DNA of 64,000 bases from JASLDZ01 sp965199975 (GCA_965199975.1 OZ241340.1:744001-808000), one strand, 5' to 3'; shown: positions 17,113 through 25,706, counted from the stretch's first letter. The notes: a model not told the origin generated them from the sequence alone. Program-made: numbers and translations.

Positions 17113-17977
17113 CGCGCGCCAGCACCGCTTCCGCAAAGGCGGCGCCGCTGTCAGGGGCGTGGCCGAGGTAGAGGTCGGGCTCGATCAGTTCGAGCTCCAT
17201 CAGCCGCAGATGGCCGTCGGCGTCGCGCACCATGTCGACGCGGGCGTAGGCAGGGGTTTGCGGACAGGCGGCCAACGCCGCGGCGGCCAGGTCGCGCATC
17301 TCCTCTGTTATGGGAACCGCGGCGTAGACGCCGCCGTGCTGCACCTGAACGCGGAAATCGCCCTGCGCCGCGCGCTTGGCCACGGCGTAGGTGGCGACGC
17401 CGCCGAAGACGAGGAGCGACAGCTCGCCCTCACCCTGGATCGCGCGCAGGAAGGGCTGGATCATAGCCGCGCCGGTCTCGCCCGCGGCGCCCAGCGCATC
17501 CGTATCGCCGCCCGCCTTCACCCGCAGGGTGGCGTGGGCGCCGGCGGAGACCCGCGGCTTGACCACCAGCTCGACCGTTCCAAAGGCCTCGGCGGCGCGG
17601 GCGATCTCCTGAGCGTCCGGCTGGTCGACGAAGCGGGTTGGCACGACGGGAACGCCAGCGCGCTCCAACTCGGCCAGGTAGCGCTTGTCGGTGTTCCAAG
17701 CGAGGAGCGCGGGCGGATTGAGCAGCGGGCTCGACATCGGCCAGGTGGCGAGTGCGGCGCGCCAACGATCGGGCGAGAAGTGATAGCCCCAGGCGAGGAG
17801 CGCCAGGTGCAGGTCGGCGTCAGGCGCCGGCGCCGCGGTCCACGAAACCGGGCGCACGCTCGCGCCGGCGGCGGCCAGGGCGCGGGCGTAGCTCTCGAAC
17901 ATCGGCCGCCACCTGCGGGCGTAGTGGGGGTCGGCTGCATCGGGCGTGAGGATGGCGATGCGGGGCGCGGAAATCAT
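17099..17977 (-). CDS. ATP-grasp domain protein of unknown substrate
   Basis: The 292-residue protein has an N-terminal Rossmann-like part (RIAILTPDAADPHYARRW), then an ATP-grasp fold with a VVKPRVSAGAH phosphate-binding loop, YAVAKRAAQGDFRV and the metal-binding end RLMELELIEPDLYL. This layout resembles the glutathione-synthetase/RimK-like group that ligates a carboxylate to an amine, and a frequent alphaproteobacterial orphan family; no substrate can be assigned. ATG 17977 starts just before the conserved part. Its tail is antisense to the last 14 bases of pntB. Confidence 0.8.
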   Translation of the reverse strand: MISAPRIAILTPDAADPHYARRWRPMFESYARALAAAGASVRPVSWTAAPAPDADLHLALLAWGYHFSPDRWRAALATWPMSSPLLNPPALLAWNTDKRYLAELERAGVPVVPTRFVDQPDAQEIARAAEAFGTVELVVKPRVSAGAHATLRVKAGGDTDALGAAGETGAAMIQPFLRAIQGEGELSLLVFGGVATYAVAKRAAQGDFRVQVQHGGVYAAVPITEEMRDLAAAALAACPQTPAYARVDMVRDADGHLRLMELELIEPDLYLGHAPDSGAAFAEAVLARVTAP

Positions 17978-18009
17978 GACTCCGCGCCTAGCACGCGCGG
18001 CGGCCGGGC

Positions 18010-18453
18010 TCAGGCCCTGGCGGGCCTGCGGCCGCGTAGGCGCTGGGCGACGCCCGCCCAACTGCGCCGCCGTGCGGGCTCACGGGTCGGCAGCGGGCCA
18101 TAGCGGCCTTCGAGGTCACGGCGCAGCGCCTTGACGGCGAGGATGTGGCCGGGGAACAGCATGTCCACCGCCGCCCCCAGCACGGGAACCTCTGCGGTTA
18201 AGGCGTCGACCCCGACGTAGCCGGCCATGCGCGCGAGAGTGGCGGGCGCGGCCTGCGCCTTCCAGCCCTGCCAGAGCAGCCAGCCGCCCAAACCGATGGT
18301 GTAGAGGCCGCCGCCGATCGGCACGAGGGCCAAGGCCGCGTCTAGACCTAGGTTCAGCGGCCCGATCTTGACGATGCGATCCGACAGCAGCGCGAGCCGC
18401 TCACAGTCGTGCAGTATCTTGACGTGATTTGCAGGGGCTTGCTGCATGGCCAT
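18010..18453 (-). CDS. DUF4112 domain membrane protein
   Basis: The 147-residue protein carries the DUF4112 layout: LDAALALVPIGGG, a hydrophobic helix (TIGLGGWLLW), LARMAGYVGVDALTAEVPVLGAAVDMLFP, then a basic tail. Function is unknown; the family is a small inner-membrane protein with two to three hydrophobic segments. ATG 18453 has a purine-rich GGAGG just upstream. It is divergent from the PfkB kinase gene; the 151-base gap contains a noticeably AT-richer patch near 18465-18500 that probably holds the promoters. Confidence 0.75.
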   Translation of the reverse strand: MAMQQAPANHVKILHDCERLALLSDRIVKIGPLNLGLDAALALVPIGGGLYTIGLGGWLLWQGWKAQAAPATLARMAGYVGVDALTAEVPVLGAAVDMLFPGHILAVKALRRDLEGRYGPLPTREPARRRSWAGVAQRLRGRRPARA

Positions 18454-18604
18454 CCTCCAGGTCTACATCGTCAAATATAGGGAGTTCCGTGCAAAGTTGC
18501 AGCGGTCGAGCCGCATGCGGCGCGGCGTCGCCGACGTTGGCGCCGGCCGGTCCGCTCTGCTACCGCAAACGCGGCCGCCGACTGGCCGGTGAATGGACGC
18601 CTGA

Positions 18605-19594
18605 ATGCCCGCCTCACGCTTTGACGTCGTCGCCCTGGGCAACGCCATCGTCGACGTCATCGCCCCGGCGGACGACGCCTTTCTGGGCGCGCAGGACCTT
18701 GTGAAGGGGAGCATGGGCTTGGTCGACGCCGACCGCTCGGCCGCGCTCTACGCGGCCATGGCGCCGGGGGTGGAGACGTCGGGCGGGTCGGCCGGCAACA
18801 CCGTGGCGGGCGTGGCCTCGCTGGGTGGCCGCGCCGGCTACATCGGCAAGGTCGGCGACGACGCCCTGGGCGGCGTGTTCGCCCACGACATGCGCGCCGG
18901 TGGGGCGCACTTCGACACGCCGCGGCTTGAAGGCGTGGCCACCGGCGTCAGCATGATCAACGTGACGCCCGACGGGCAGCGCACCATGGCCACCTTCCTG
19001 GGGGCCGCCTCGCAGCTCACCGCCGCAGACGTGGACGCGGCCGTCGTAGGTGACGCCACGGTGGTCTACCTCGAGGGCTATCTGTTCGACCCGCCGCCCG
19101 CGCGCGAGGCCTTCGGCGTCGCCGCCCGCGCCGCCCGCGCCGCGGAGCGCACGGTGGCCATCACCCTGTCCGATCCGTTTGTGGTCGAGCGCTGGCGCGA
19201 CGAGCTCCTCGCCTTCCTGCCCCAGGTGGACGTGGTGCTGGCCAACGCCGCCGAGGCCATGGCGCTGACCCGCACCGACGACCTCGCCGCCGCGCTCGAA
19301 GCCCTGGGTGCGCTGGTGCGCATCGCCGCGGTGACCGACGGGGCCGAGGGCTCGGTCGTCTGCTACGCCGGGGAGTGCACGCGGGTGGCGGCCGTGCCGG
19401 TCGCGCAGGTTGTCGACACCACCGGCGCCGGCGACCAGTACGCCGCGGGCTTCCTGTTCGGCCTCGCCAAGCGCCGCTCGCTGACCAATTGCGCCCGGCT
19501 GGGCCATATGGCCGCCGCGGAGGTGATCGCCCACGTCGGCCCACGCCCGCAGACCTCACTGGCCGAGCTGGCGCGTGGCCAGGGCCTGATCTGA
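18605..19594 (+). CDS. PfkB-family sugar/adenosine kinase
   Basis: The 329-residue protein is a ribokinase-fold kinase. It has the N-terminal ALGNAIVDVI strand, the GGSAGNT substrate loop, and the C-terminal PfkB signature DTTGAGD from D271 to the catalytic base D277. Length and the GSMGLVD element match the alphaproteobacterial group usually annotated adenosine kinase, which phosphorylates adenosine to AMP. Specificity is inferred from similarity. The hisB gene starts 19 bases downstream, so it may be co-transcribed with hisBH. Confidence 0.85.
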   Translation: MPASRFDVVALGNAIVDVIAPADDAFLGAQDLVKGSMGLVDADRSAALYAAMAPGVETSGGSAGNTVAGVASLGGRAGYIGKVGDDALGGVFAHDMRAGGAHFDTPRLEGVATGVSMINVTPDGQRTMATFLGAASQLTAADVDAAVVGDATVVYLEGYLFDPPPAREAFGVAARAARAAERTVAITLSDPFVVERWRDELLAFLPQVDVVLANAAEAMALTRTDDLAAALEALGALVRIAAVTDGAEGSVVCYAGECTRVAAVPVAQVVDTTGAGDQYAAGFLFGLAKRRSLTNCARLGHMAAAEVIAHVGPRPQTSLAELARGQGLI

Positions 19595-19613
19595 CGCCGC
19601 CGGAGAGTCCGCC

Positions 19614-20207
19614 ATGGCCCGCACCGCCGAGCTGACCCGCGAGACCAGGGAGACGCGCGTGCATGTGCGCCTCGACCTGGACGGAACAGGAGAGGCGCAG
19701 GTCTCCACCGGCGTCGGCTTCCTCGATCACATGCTGGACAGCTGGGCGCGCCACTCGGCCTTCGACCTCGTCGTCGAGACCAAGGGCGACACCCACATCG
19801 ACGACCACCACACGGTGGAGGACACCGGCATCGTGCTGGGCCAGGCCTTCCGCCAGGCCTGCGACGGCTTCAAGGGCGTGCGCCGCTACGGCTCGGCCTA
19901 CGTGCCGATGGACGAGACACTGGCGCGCTGCGCGGTGGACCTCAGCGGCCGCCCCTTCCTGGTGTGGCGTGGCCAGCCATTCCCCACCGCCAAGATCGGG
20001 AGCTTCGACACCGAGCTGGTGCGCGAGTTCCACCAGGCCTTCGCCATGAACGCCGGAGCCTGCGTGCACCTGGAGCTGCTCTACGGCGCCAACGCCCACC
20101 ACATGGCCGAGGCCGGCTTCAAGGCCCTAGCCCGCGCCCTGCGCGTGGCGGTCGAGACCGACCCCAAGGCGGGCGGGGAGGCGGTGTCGACCAAGGGCGT
20201 GCTGTGA
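19614..20207 (+). CDS. hisB: imidazoleglycerol-phosphate dehydratase
   Basis: The 197-residue monofunctional HisB converts imidazole glycerol phosphate to imidazole acetol phosphate in histidine synthesis. The metal-binding histidine signatures are present: GFLDHMLDSWARHS, DTHIDDHHTVEDTGIVLG and the mirrored AFAMNAGACVHLELLYGANAHH block. No phosphatase domain is fused, as usual in alphaproteobacteria. It overlaps hisH by 4 bases (GTGA). Confidence 0.96.
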   Translation: MARTAELTRETRETRVHVRLDLDGTGEAQVSTGVGFLDHMLDSWARHSAFDLVVETKGDTHIDDHHTVEDTGIVLGQAFRQACDGFKGVRRYGSAYVPMDETLARCAVDLSGRPFLVWRGQPFPTAKIGSFDTELVREFHQAFAMNAGACVHLELLYGANAHHMAEAGFKALARALRVAVETDPKAGGEAVSTKGVL

Positions 20208-20833
20208 GTACGGTCCTGATCGACTACGGCTCGGGCAATCTGCGCTCCGCTGAGAAGGCGCTGCAGGCCGCCGCCACCGAACCTGCCGACATCGTCACCT
20301 CGGGCGACCCCGAGGTGGTGCGCATAGCCGAGCGCGTGGTGCTGCCGGGCGTGGGCGCCTTTCGCGCCTGCATGGAGGCCTTGCGCAGTCGCGAAGGGCT
20401 GGTCGAAGCCATGAGCGAAGCTGTGCGTGTGCGCGGCGCGCCCTTCCTGGGCGTGTGCGTGGGCATGCAGCTCCTGGCCACGCGCGGGCTGGAGTTCGGG
20501 GCCGAGCCCGGCCTCGACTGGATCGCCGGCGAAACACGCCGCCTCGAGCCGGCTGACGCTGCGGCGAAGATCCCGCACATGGGCTGGAACGCGGTGCGCG
20601 CCGAGACCCCCCACGCCCTGATCCGCGAAGGCGCCGAGGAGGACCTCTACTTCACCCACTCCTTCGCCTTCGCCCCCGATGATCCGGCTGCGATCACCGC
20701 CAGCGCCGACCACGGCGGCCGTTTCGCAGCCGCGGTGGCGAGCGGCAACATCGCCGGCGTGCAGTTCCACCCGGAAAAGAGCCAGCGCGCCGGTCTGGAG
20801 CTGATCGGCCGCTTCCTCGCCTGGCGCCCCTGA
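20204..20833 (+). CDS. hisH: imidazole glycerol phosphate synthase glutaminase subunit
   Basis: The 209-residue class I glutaminase supplies ammonia to HisF for making IGP and AICAR. The triad is visible: C85 in GVCVGMQLL, and H189 and E191 in VQFHPEKS. GTG at 20204 overlaps the hisB stop. In related genomes hisH is followed by hisA and hisF; here an unrelated convergent gene comes next, so its obligate partner HisF must be elsewhere. Confidence 0.95.
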   Translation: MSTVLIDYGSGNLRSAEKALQAAATEPADIVTSGDPEVVRIAERVVLPGVGAFRACMEALRSREGLVEAMSEAVRVRGAPFLGVCVGMQLLATRGLEFGAEPGLDWIAGETRRLEPADAAAKIPHMGWNAVRAETPHALIREGAEEDLYFTHSFAFAPDDPAAITASADHGGRFAAAVASGNIAGVQFHPEKSQRAGLELIGRFLAWRP

Positions 20834-20860
20834 AGCGGCTGCGGGCGCGGCGCCTCGCGC

Positions 20861-21088
20861 CTATCGCGCCGGATGAGCCTGCGCGGCCTCGCTTTGGAGA
20901 TACTGGCTGAGTGAAGGTTGGCCGGTGCGCGCCAGCAAGGCCGGCAGCGTCATGTCCGAAGGCATGCCGGCCGCGAAGGAGTCGCCGTAAGTGTTTCGCA
21001 AGGTTATAACGAGGGTGTCCCCGCGCTTCCTGCTGATCTCGCCGTCGGCATCGCGGTGGCGATCGTCGAGACCTGGCTGGTTGGGCAT
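20861..21088 (-). CDS. small conserved hypothetical protein
   Basis: The 75-residue soluble protein starts MPNQPGLDDRHRDADGEISR and ends LARTGQPSLSQYLQS. It resembles a short family common in rhizobia and other alphaproteobacteria (pattern DxxxRDxDGEIxRKxGxTLxxTLRxxYGxxFAxG), for which I know no function. ATG 21088 has AAGGAG six bases upstream, supporting this start over one 51 bases earlier. It is convergent with hisH and divergent from ohr. Confidence 0.7.
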   Translation of the reverse strand: MPNQPGLDDRHRDADGEISRKRGDTLVITLRNTYGDSFAAGMPSDMTLPALLARTGQPSLSQYLQSEAAQAHPAR

Positions 21089-21132
21089 GAAGAGGCTCCT
21101 TCTGGACGTTGCGCTGTCCTCATAACAGAGTC

Positions 21133-21174
21133 GGAACATTCACGAGAATTTTGCAGCGGCGGGAATGTTGTTCC
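21133..21174. promoter_or_regulatory. imperfect inverted repeat in the divergent region before ohr
   Basis: GGAACATTC (21133-21141) is mirrored by GAATGTT plus GTTCC (21163-21174), giving two arms about 21 bases apart in an AT-richer stretch of the 191-base divergent gap. Such symmetry could be an operator for either gene. It does not match the OhrR operator sequences I know, so the regulator is open. Confidence 0.3.
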
Positions 21175-21279
21175 GCGCGCCGCGGTTGCGTTGTCGCGTC
21201 GACCGGTCTGGATCGCACTCAGGCGGCCACGGGTTCTCGCATGGGCGGCCGATCCGGCGCCCAGCCCCAGGAGCGACCC

Positions 21280-21705
21280 ATGCCCGTCGACGTCAAATAC
21301 ACCGCCCACGCCTCCGCCACCGGCGGCCGCGACGGCCACGCCAGGTCTGACGACGGCCGCGTCGACGTGAAGCTCTCCACCCCGAAGGAACTCGGCGGCG
21401 GCGGCGGGGAGGGGACCAATCCCGAGCAGATGTTCGCGGCGGGCTACTCGGCCTGCTTCATCGGCGCGCTCAAGGCGGCGGGGCAGCAGATGAAGCTCAA
21501 GGTCCCCGACGACGTCCGGGTGGCGGCCGACGTGGGAATCGGCCCGCGTTCGGAGGGCGGCTTCGGCATCTCCGCCGAGTTGACCGTCACCCTGCCCGGC
21601 ATGTCGCGCGAGCAGGCGCAGGCGCTGGTCGAGGCCGCTCACCAGATCTGCCCCTACTCCAACGCCACCCGCGGCAATGTCGACGTGGGCCTCACCGTCG
21701 CCTGA
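21280..21705 (+). CDS. ohr: organic hydroperoxide resistance protein (Ohr/OsmC family)
   Basis: The 141-residue protein is a thiol peroxidase that reduces organic and fatty-acid hydroperoxides using lipoylated protein. The two reactive cysteines are at the family positions, C59 in YSACFIGAL and C124 in HQICPYSNATRGN, and the Arg/Glu partners lie in the N-terminal half. ATG 21280 gives the normal length with a GGAG ribosome site 8 bases before it. No ohrR gene is adjacent, although ohrR often neighbours ohr. Confidence 0.94.
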   Translation: MPVDVKYTAHASATGGRDGHARSDDGRVDVKLSTPKELGGGGGEGTNPEQMFAAGYSACFIGALKAAGQQMKLKVPDDVRVAADVGIGPRSEGGFGISAELTVTLPGMSREQAQALVEAAHQICPYSNATRGNVDVGLTVA

Positions 21706-21762
21706 ACCCGCCCCCCGTGACGCGGGCGTGACGCTAGCGAGGCGCCGCGCTAGAGCCCGCTT

Positions 21763-22692
21763 ATGCGCATCGCCTTCATGGGCACGCCCGACTTCGCCAC
21801 GCCCTCCCTCGCCGCCCTGGCCGCCGCTGGGGCGCAGATCGCGGCGGTGTATACGCAGCCGCCGCGGCCCCGCGGCCGTGGCCAGACGACCACGCCCTCG
21901 CCCGTGCACGCCTACGCCGAGGAGCGGGGGTGGGAGGTGCGCACGCCCGCCTCGCTCAAGGCTCCGCAGGCGATCGCGGCGTTCCGGGCGCTGGACGTCG
22001 ACCTCGCTGCGGTGGTCGCCTACGGGCAGATTCTCAAGCCCGAGGTGCTGGAGGCGCCGCGGCTGGGATGCTGGAATCTGCACGGCTCGCGCCTGCCCCG
22101 CTGGCGCGGCGCGGCGCCCATCCAGCGCGCTATCATGGCCGGCGATCGCGAGACCGCCGCGCAGATCATCCGCATGGGCGAGGGCCTGGACGATGGGCCC
22201 GTCCTGCTCACCGCGCCGCTGGCGATCGAGGACGACGACACCTCGGCCACCCTCGCCGTGCGCATGGCGCAGGCCGGCGCCGCCTTGTGGCCGCGCGCGC
22301 TGGAGCTGATCGCCTCGGGCGGGGCGCACCCGCAGCCGCAGGTCGGCGCGCCCACCCACGCGCGAAAGATCACCCCCGCCGAGGCGCGCATCGATTGGAC
22401 GCGACCGGCCGCCGAGCTCGACGCCGCCATCCGCGGCCTGTCGCCCGCGCCGGGGGCTTGGTTCGAGGCGCCCTCCGCTCGGGGCTTAGTGCGCGTGAAG
22501 GTGCTGCTCAGCGCACGCGCGCCGGGCCGCGGCGCGCCCGGCGAGGTGCTGGAGGCCGGCGACGCGCTCGTGGTGGCGGCCGGCGACGGCGCGGTGCGGC
22601 TCGCCCGGCTGCAGCGCGAGGGCCGCGGACCGCAGCCCGCCGACGAGTTCCTGCGCGGCCTGCCGCTCGCGCTTGGCGTGCGGCTCGGCTGA
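21763..22692 (+). CDS. fmt: methionyl-tRNA formyltransferase
   Basis: The 309-residue protein formylates Met-tRNAfMet with 10-formyl-THF. N-terminal marks are MRIAFMGTPDFA and the HGSRLPRWRGAAPI loop carrying the catalytic Asn/His/Asp region; the C-terminal OB-like tRNA-binding domain follows from about residue 205. Its stop overlaps the truA ATG by one base. The peptide deformylase gene def, often first in this operon, is not upstream; ohr is there instead. Confidence 0.95.
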   Translation: MRIAFMGTPDFATPSLAALAAAGAQIAAVYTQPPRPRGRGQTTTPSPVHAYAEERGWEVRTPASLKAPQAIAAFRALDVDLAAVVAYGQILKPEVLEAPRLGCWNLHGSRLPRWRGAAPIQRAIMAGDRETAAQIIRMGEGLDDGPVLLTAPLAIEDDDTSATLAVRMAQAGAALWPRALELIASGGAHPQPQVGAPTHARKITPAEARIDWTRPAAELDAAIRGLSPAPGAWFEAPSARGLVRVKVLLSARAPGRGAPGEVLEAGDALVVAAGDGAVRLARLQREGRGPQPADEFLRGLPLALGVRLG

Positions 22693-23444
22693 TGCCGCGC
22701 TATCGGCTGATGGTCGAGTACGACGGCGGTCCCTACCACGGCTTCCAACTGCAGGATGGCGGGCCGCCCTCGGTGCAGGGTGAGCTGGAGCGCGCCATCA
22801 CGGCCTTCAGCGGCGAGGCGGCGCGGGTGCACGTGGCCGGGCGCACCGACACCGGCGTGCACGCCACCGGCCAGGCGGTGCACTTCGACCTCGAGCGCGC
22901 CTTCGCGCCCGAGGTGGTGCGCGACGCGCTCAATGCGCACCTCGTTCCCCACCCGATCTGCGTACTTGAAGCTGTGGTGGCGGCGCCCGCCTTCCACGCC
23001 CGCTTCTCGGCCACCGGCCGGCGCTACCTCTACCGCATCGTCGACCGCAAGGCGCCGCCGGTTCTGCTGCGGGGTCGCGTCTGGTGGGTGAAGAAGCCCC
23101 TCGACGTGGTGGACATGACCCACGCTGCGCGCGCGCTCGTCGGCACGCACGACTTCACGACCTTCCGCGACGCTCACTGCCAGAGCCGCTCGCCGGTGAA
23201 GACGCTGGACGCCGTCGAGATCGAGCGCGTGGGCGAGGAGGTGCGCCTGCGCTTCGCCGCCCGCTCCTTCCTCCACCGCCAGGTGCGCTCCCTGACTGGC
23301 TCGCTGGTGGAGGTGGGGACCGGGCGGTGGAGCGCCGACGACTTGGCCGCGGCGTTGGAGGCGCGCGACCGGGCGCGCTGCGGGCAGGTGGCGCCGCCGG
23401 ACGGGCTCTACCTCACAGGCGTGAGTTATCCCGACGCGGATTGA
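22692..23444 (+). CDS. truA: tRNA pseudouridine(38-40) synthase
   Basis: The 250-residue TruA modifies U38-U40 in the tRNA anticodon arm. The catalytic aspartate is D53 in GRTDTGVHATGQ. Other marks are EYDGGPYHGFQ at the N-terminus, RRYLYRI and the late SFLHRQVRSLTGSLV. It is translationally coupled to fmt (TGATG junction). The longer upstream frame is a shadow of fmt. Confidence 0.95.
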   Translation: MPRYRLMVEYDGGPYHGFQLQDGGPPSVQGELERAITAFSGEAARVHVAGRTDTGVHATGQAVHFDLERAFAPEVVRDALNAHLVPHPICVLEAVVAAPAFHARFSATGRRYLYRIVDRKAPPVLLRGRVWWVKKPLDVVDMTHAARALVGTHDFTTFRDAHCQSRSPVKTLDAVEIERVGEEVRLRFAARSFLHRQVRSLTGSLVEVGTGRWSADDLAAALEARDRARCGQVAPPDGLYLTGVSYPDAD

Positions 23445-23535
23445 CCGCGCGGATCGCCGTCCGTATAGACGCGCCCTCACTCCTCCCGGCGCGATCGCGT
23501 GCGGGCCATCCCATGTTCAAGTCCGAGTCCGTCCC

Positions 23536-23661
23536 ATGAAGGTCCGCTCCTCGCTCAAGTCGCTGAAGGGCCGTCACAAGGATTGCAAGGTCGTGCGCCG
23601 CAAGGGCGTCGTCTATGTGATCAACAAGACCGACCCGCGGTTCAAGGCTAAGCAGGGCTGA
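23536..23661 (+). CDS. rpmJ: 50S ribosomal protein L36
   Basis: A 41-residue reading frame from ATG 23536 to TGA 23661 gives MKVRSSLKSLKGRHKDCKVV followed by RRKGVVYVINKTDPRFKAKQG. This is the cysteine-poor (C-) L36 form of proteobacteria, with a single Cys at 17. It is a single-gene unit between truA and a HAD hydrolase gene. Very high Lys/Arg content and length match the family exactly. Confidence 0.95.
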   Translation: MKVRSSLKSLKGRHKDCKVVRRKGVVYVINKTDPRFKAKQG

Positions 23662-23693
23662 GCCGCGCGCTCCGTCGCGCGCCTCCTTTATAC

Positions 23694-24320
23694 ATGTTCG
23701 ATCGCACCGACGTGGCGCGTCCCCGTGCGGCGTTATTCGACGTCGGCAACGTCATCGTCGACTGGGACCCCCGCCGGCTCTATCGCAAGCTGTTCGCCAC
23801 CGAGGCTGAGGTCGACGCCTTCTTGCGCGACGTCTGCTCGATGGATTGGCACACCGAACACGACCGCGGCCGTCCCTTCGCGGAAGGCGAGCGTCGCCTC
23901 ATCGCCGAGCACCCGCATCACGAAGAAGCCATCTGCGCCTGGCGCGGCCGGTGGGACGAGATGTTCACCGGGGCGATCGCCGAGACCGAAGCGGTGATGC
24001 GCGACCTGCATGCGCGAGGCGTGCCCCTCTACGGCCTCACCAACATGTCGCCCGAGGTGTGGCCCGGGGTGCAGGCCATAAGCGACGTTTTCGCCCTGTT
24101 CGACGACGTGGTGGTCTCTGGCGCCGAGGGGCTGGTGAAGCCCGACCCGGCCATTTTCCGCCTGGCCTGCGCCCGAACCGGGCTGACGCCGGGCGAGCTG
24201 GTTTTCGTGGACGACAACGCTTCCAACATCGCCGCCGCACAGGCGCTCGGCTTCCCCTGCGTGCACTTCACCGACCCTGCGGCGCTGCGCCCGGCGTTCG
24301 AGCGCTTCGGCCTGTTGTGA
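23694..24320 (+). CDS. HAD-superfamily hydrolase (YihX-like)
   Basis: The 208-residue protein has the HAD motif I FDVGNVIVDWD with nucleophile D16, motif II in LTNMS, motif III K in GLVKPDPAIF and motif IV FVDDNASNI. The GNV variant of motif I, where the usual second Asp is Asn-like in position, is typical of the YihX/epoxide-hydrolase-N-like subgroup, which are sugar-phosphate phosphatases. Specific substrate is unknown. Confidence 0.85.
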   Translation: MFDRTDVARPRAALFDVGNVIVDWDPRRLYRKLFATEAEVDAFLRDVCSMDWHTEHDRGRPFAEGERRLIAEHPHHEEAICAWRGRWDEMFTGAIAETEAVMRDLHARGVPLYGLTNMSPEVWPGVQAISDVFALFDDVVVSGAEGLVKPDPAIFRLACARTGLTPGELVFVDDNASNIAAAQALGFPCVHFTDPAALRPAFERFGLL

Positions 24321-24374
24321 CGCCTGCGACCGGGCTCTAGGGTTCGCGCCTCCCCGTCATTCCGAGCGTATCCC

Positions 24375-24662
24375 ATGGCCGACGACGCCTCCTTCTCCGC
24401 CCAGATGGCCGAGAACCCTGACGTGATGACAGCCACCGCCCAGGGCCGGCTGAAGACGATCATCGAGCGGATCGAGCGGCTGGAGGAGGACAAGGCGGCG
24501 GTGGCCGAAGACCTCAAGGGCGTGTTCGCCGAAGCCAAGGGCGAGGGCTTCGACACCAAGATCCTGCGCAAGGTCGTCCGCCTGCGCAAGACCGACAAGG
24601 TCAAGCGCGACGAGGAGGAGGCGCTGATCGACCTCTACCTCTCGGCCATCGGCGGCCTCTGA
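24375..24662 (+). CDS. gapR: GapR chromatin protein (DUF2312)
   Basis: The 95-residue protein matches GapR throughout: TAQGRLKTIIERIERLEEDK, the AEAKGEGFDTKILRKVVRLR block and the LDLYLSAIG-type end. GapR forms tetrameric clamps on overtwisted AT-rich DNA ahead of polymerases and stimulates topoisomerases; it is essential or near-essential in Caulobacter. The N-terminal tail is slightly longer than in C. crescentus. Its stop overlaps a CTG that may start the next gene. Confidence 0.93.
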   Translation: MADDASFSAQMAENPDVMTATAQGRLKTIIERIERLEEDKAAVAEDLKGVFAEAKGEGFDTKILRKVVRLRKTDKVKRDEEEALIDLYLSAIGGL

Positions 24663-24979
24663 AGCGCAAGCCGCCACTCGCGCCCTGGGAAGCGGCCCGC
24701 GAGGCCGCCAAACGTCGCGCGCTCAACGCCTTGAAGCGCGCGCGTCGCACCGCCGAGAAGGCGGGCGTGGATCTCTCCGAGTGGGAAGGCGGCTTCATAG
24801 ACGACGTGACTGAACGGGTGACGACTCACGGCCGCGCCTTCGCCGATCCCGAGAAAGGCGCGGCGGGCCAGGCGCTCTCCGCCCTGCAGGCGCGCAAGCT
24901 CAAGGAGATCGCCGCCAAGGCCAAGGGTGAGGAACGGCCGCCGCCCCGCTGGGCGCGTCGCCTCAAGCCCGAAGGCTAA
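24659..24979 (+). CDS. small charged protein coupled to gapR, unknown function
   Basis: The frame gives about 106 residues if it starts at CTG 24659 (overlapping the gapR TGA by 4 bases), or 82 from TTG 24731. The upstream stretch (PPLAPWEAAREAAKRRALNA) looks as protein-like as the rest, favouring the longer form. The protein is helical, rich in Lys, Arg and Glu, with WEGGFIDDVTERVTTHGRAF and a basic Pro-rich end. I recognise no domain. Coupling to gapR suggests a nucleic-acid related role, which is inference. Confidence 0.6.
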   Translation: MKRKPPLAPWEAAREAAKRRALNALKRARRTAEKAGVDLSEWEGGFIDDVTERVTTHGRAFADPEKGAAGQALSALQARKLKEIAAKAKGEERPPPRWARRLKPEG

Positions 24980-25106
24980 GCGCAGCCCATCGCAACCTTC
25001 CCGGCGGAAGCCGAGACCCAGAAAGCAGGGCGAACGCCTCCTCTGCCGATGCGCGAGATCGGCGCCTGAGCCGCGGCTTCCGCAAGGAAACTCGGAAAGG
25101 GGAGCC

Positions 25107-25706
25107 TCAGGCGCTGAGCTTGGCCGCCGTTTGCGCCACCTTGCGGCCGAGGTAGCGGGCCGCTTCCTTCTCCTCGTCGTGCACCGCGCGCGAGCCGTCG
25201 GAGTTGGCGATGGTGGTCGCGCCGTAGGGCGAGCCGCCGACCACCTTGGAGTTGTCCATCTGGCCCTGGAAACCGTAGTCCAGCCCAGTGACCGTCATCC
25301 CGAAGTGCAGCATGTTCGTCAGCAAAGAAAACAGCGTCGTCTCCTGACCGCCGTGCTGTGTGGCCGTCGAACTGAATGCCGCGCCGAGCTTGCCGACCAG
25401 CGCGCCCGAAGCCCACAAGCCGCCGCCCTGGTCGAGGAAGCTGGCCATCTGCGAGCTCAGCCGGCCAAAGCGGGTGCCGGTGCCCAGCACGATGGCGTCG
25501 TAGTTCCGCAGGTCGTCGATCACCGCCACCGGCGCGGGCTGGTCGAGCTTGAAATGGTGCGAGCGCGCCACCTCTTCCGGCACGGTCTCGGGCACGCGCT
25601 TGACGTCGGCCTCGCCGCCGGCGGCGCGCACGCCCTCGGCCACCGCCTCGGCCATGGCCTCGATGTGCCCGTAGGCCGAGTAGTAGAGCACCAGAACCTT
25701 GGCCAT
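25107..25706 (-). CDS. wrbA: NAD(P)H:quinone oxidoreductase, WrbA type
   Basis: The 199-residue flavodoxin-like protein binds FMN and reduces quinones by two electrons. Marks are LYYSAYGHIEAMA (FMN phosphate loop), GTGTRFGRLSSQMASFLDQ, GGLWASGALVGKLGAAFSST and SPYGATTI. ATG 25706 gives the standard N-terminus MAKVLVLYY. It ends 127 bases from the unknown gene downstream of gapR and is convergent with it. Confidence 0.94.
   Translation of the reverse strand: MAKVLVLYYSAYGHIEAMAEAVAEGVRAAGGEADVKRVPETVPEEVARSHHFKLDQPAPVAVIDDLRNYDAIVLGTGTRFGRLSSQMASFLDQGGGLWASGALVGKLGAAFSSTATQHGGQETTLFSLLTNMLHFGMTVTGLDYGFQGQMDNSKVVGGSPYGATTIANSDGSRAVHDEEKEAARYLGRKVAQTAAKLSA

Noticed and set aside
21089..21279. 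Possible EcfG (GGAAC-N16/17-CGTT) promoter before the small hypothetical gene or ohr
   Set aside because: GGAAC occurs but no CGTT at the required spacing on either strand.
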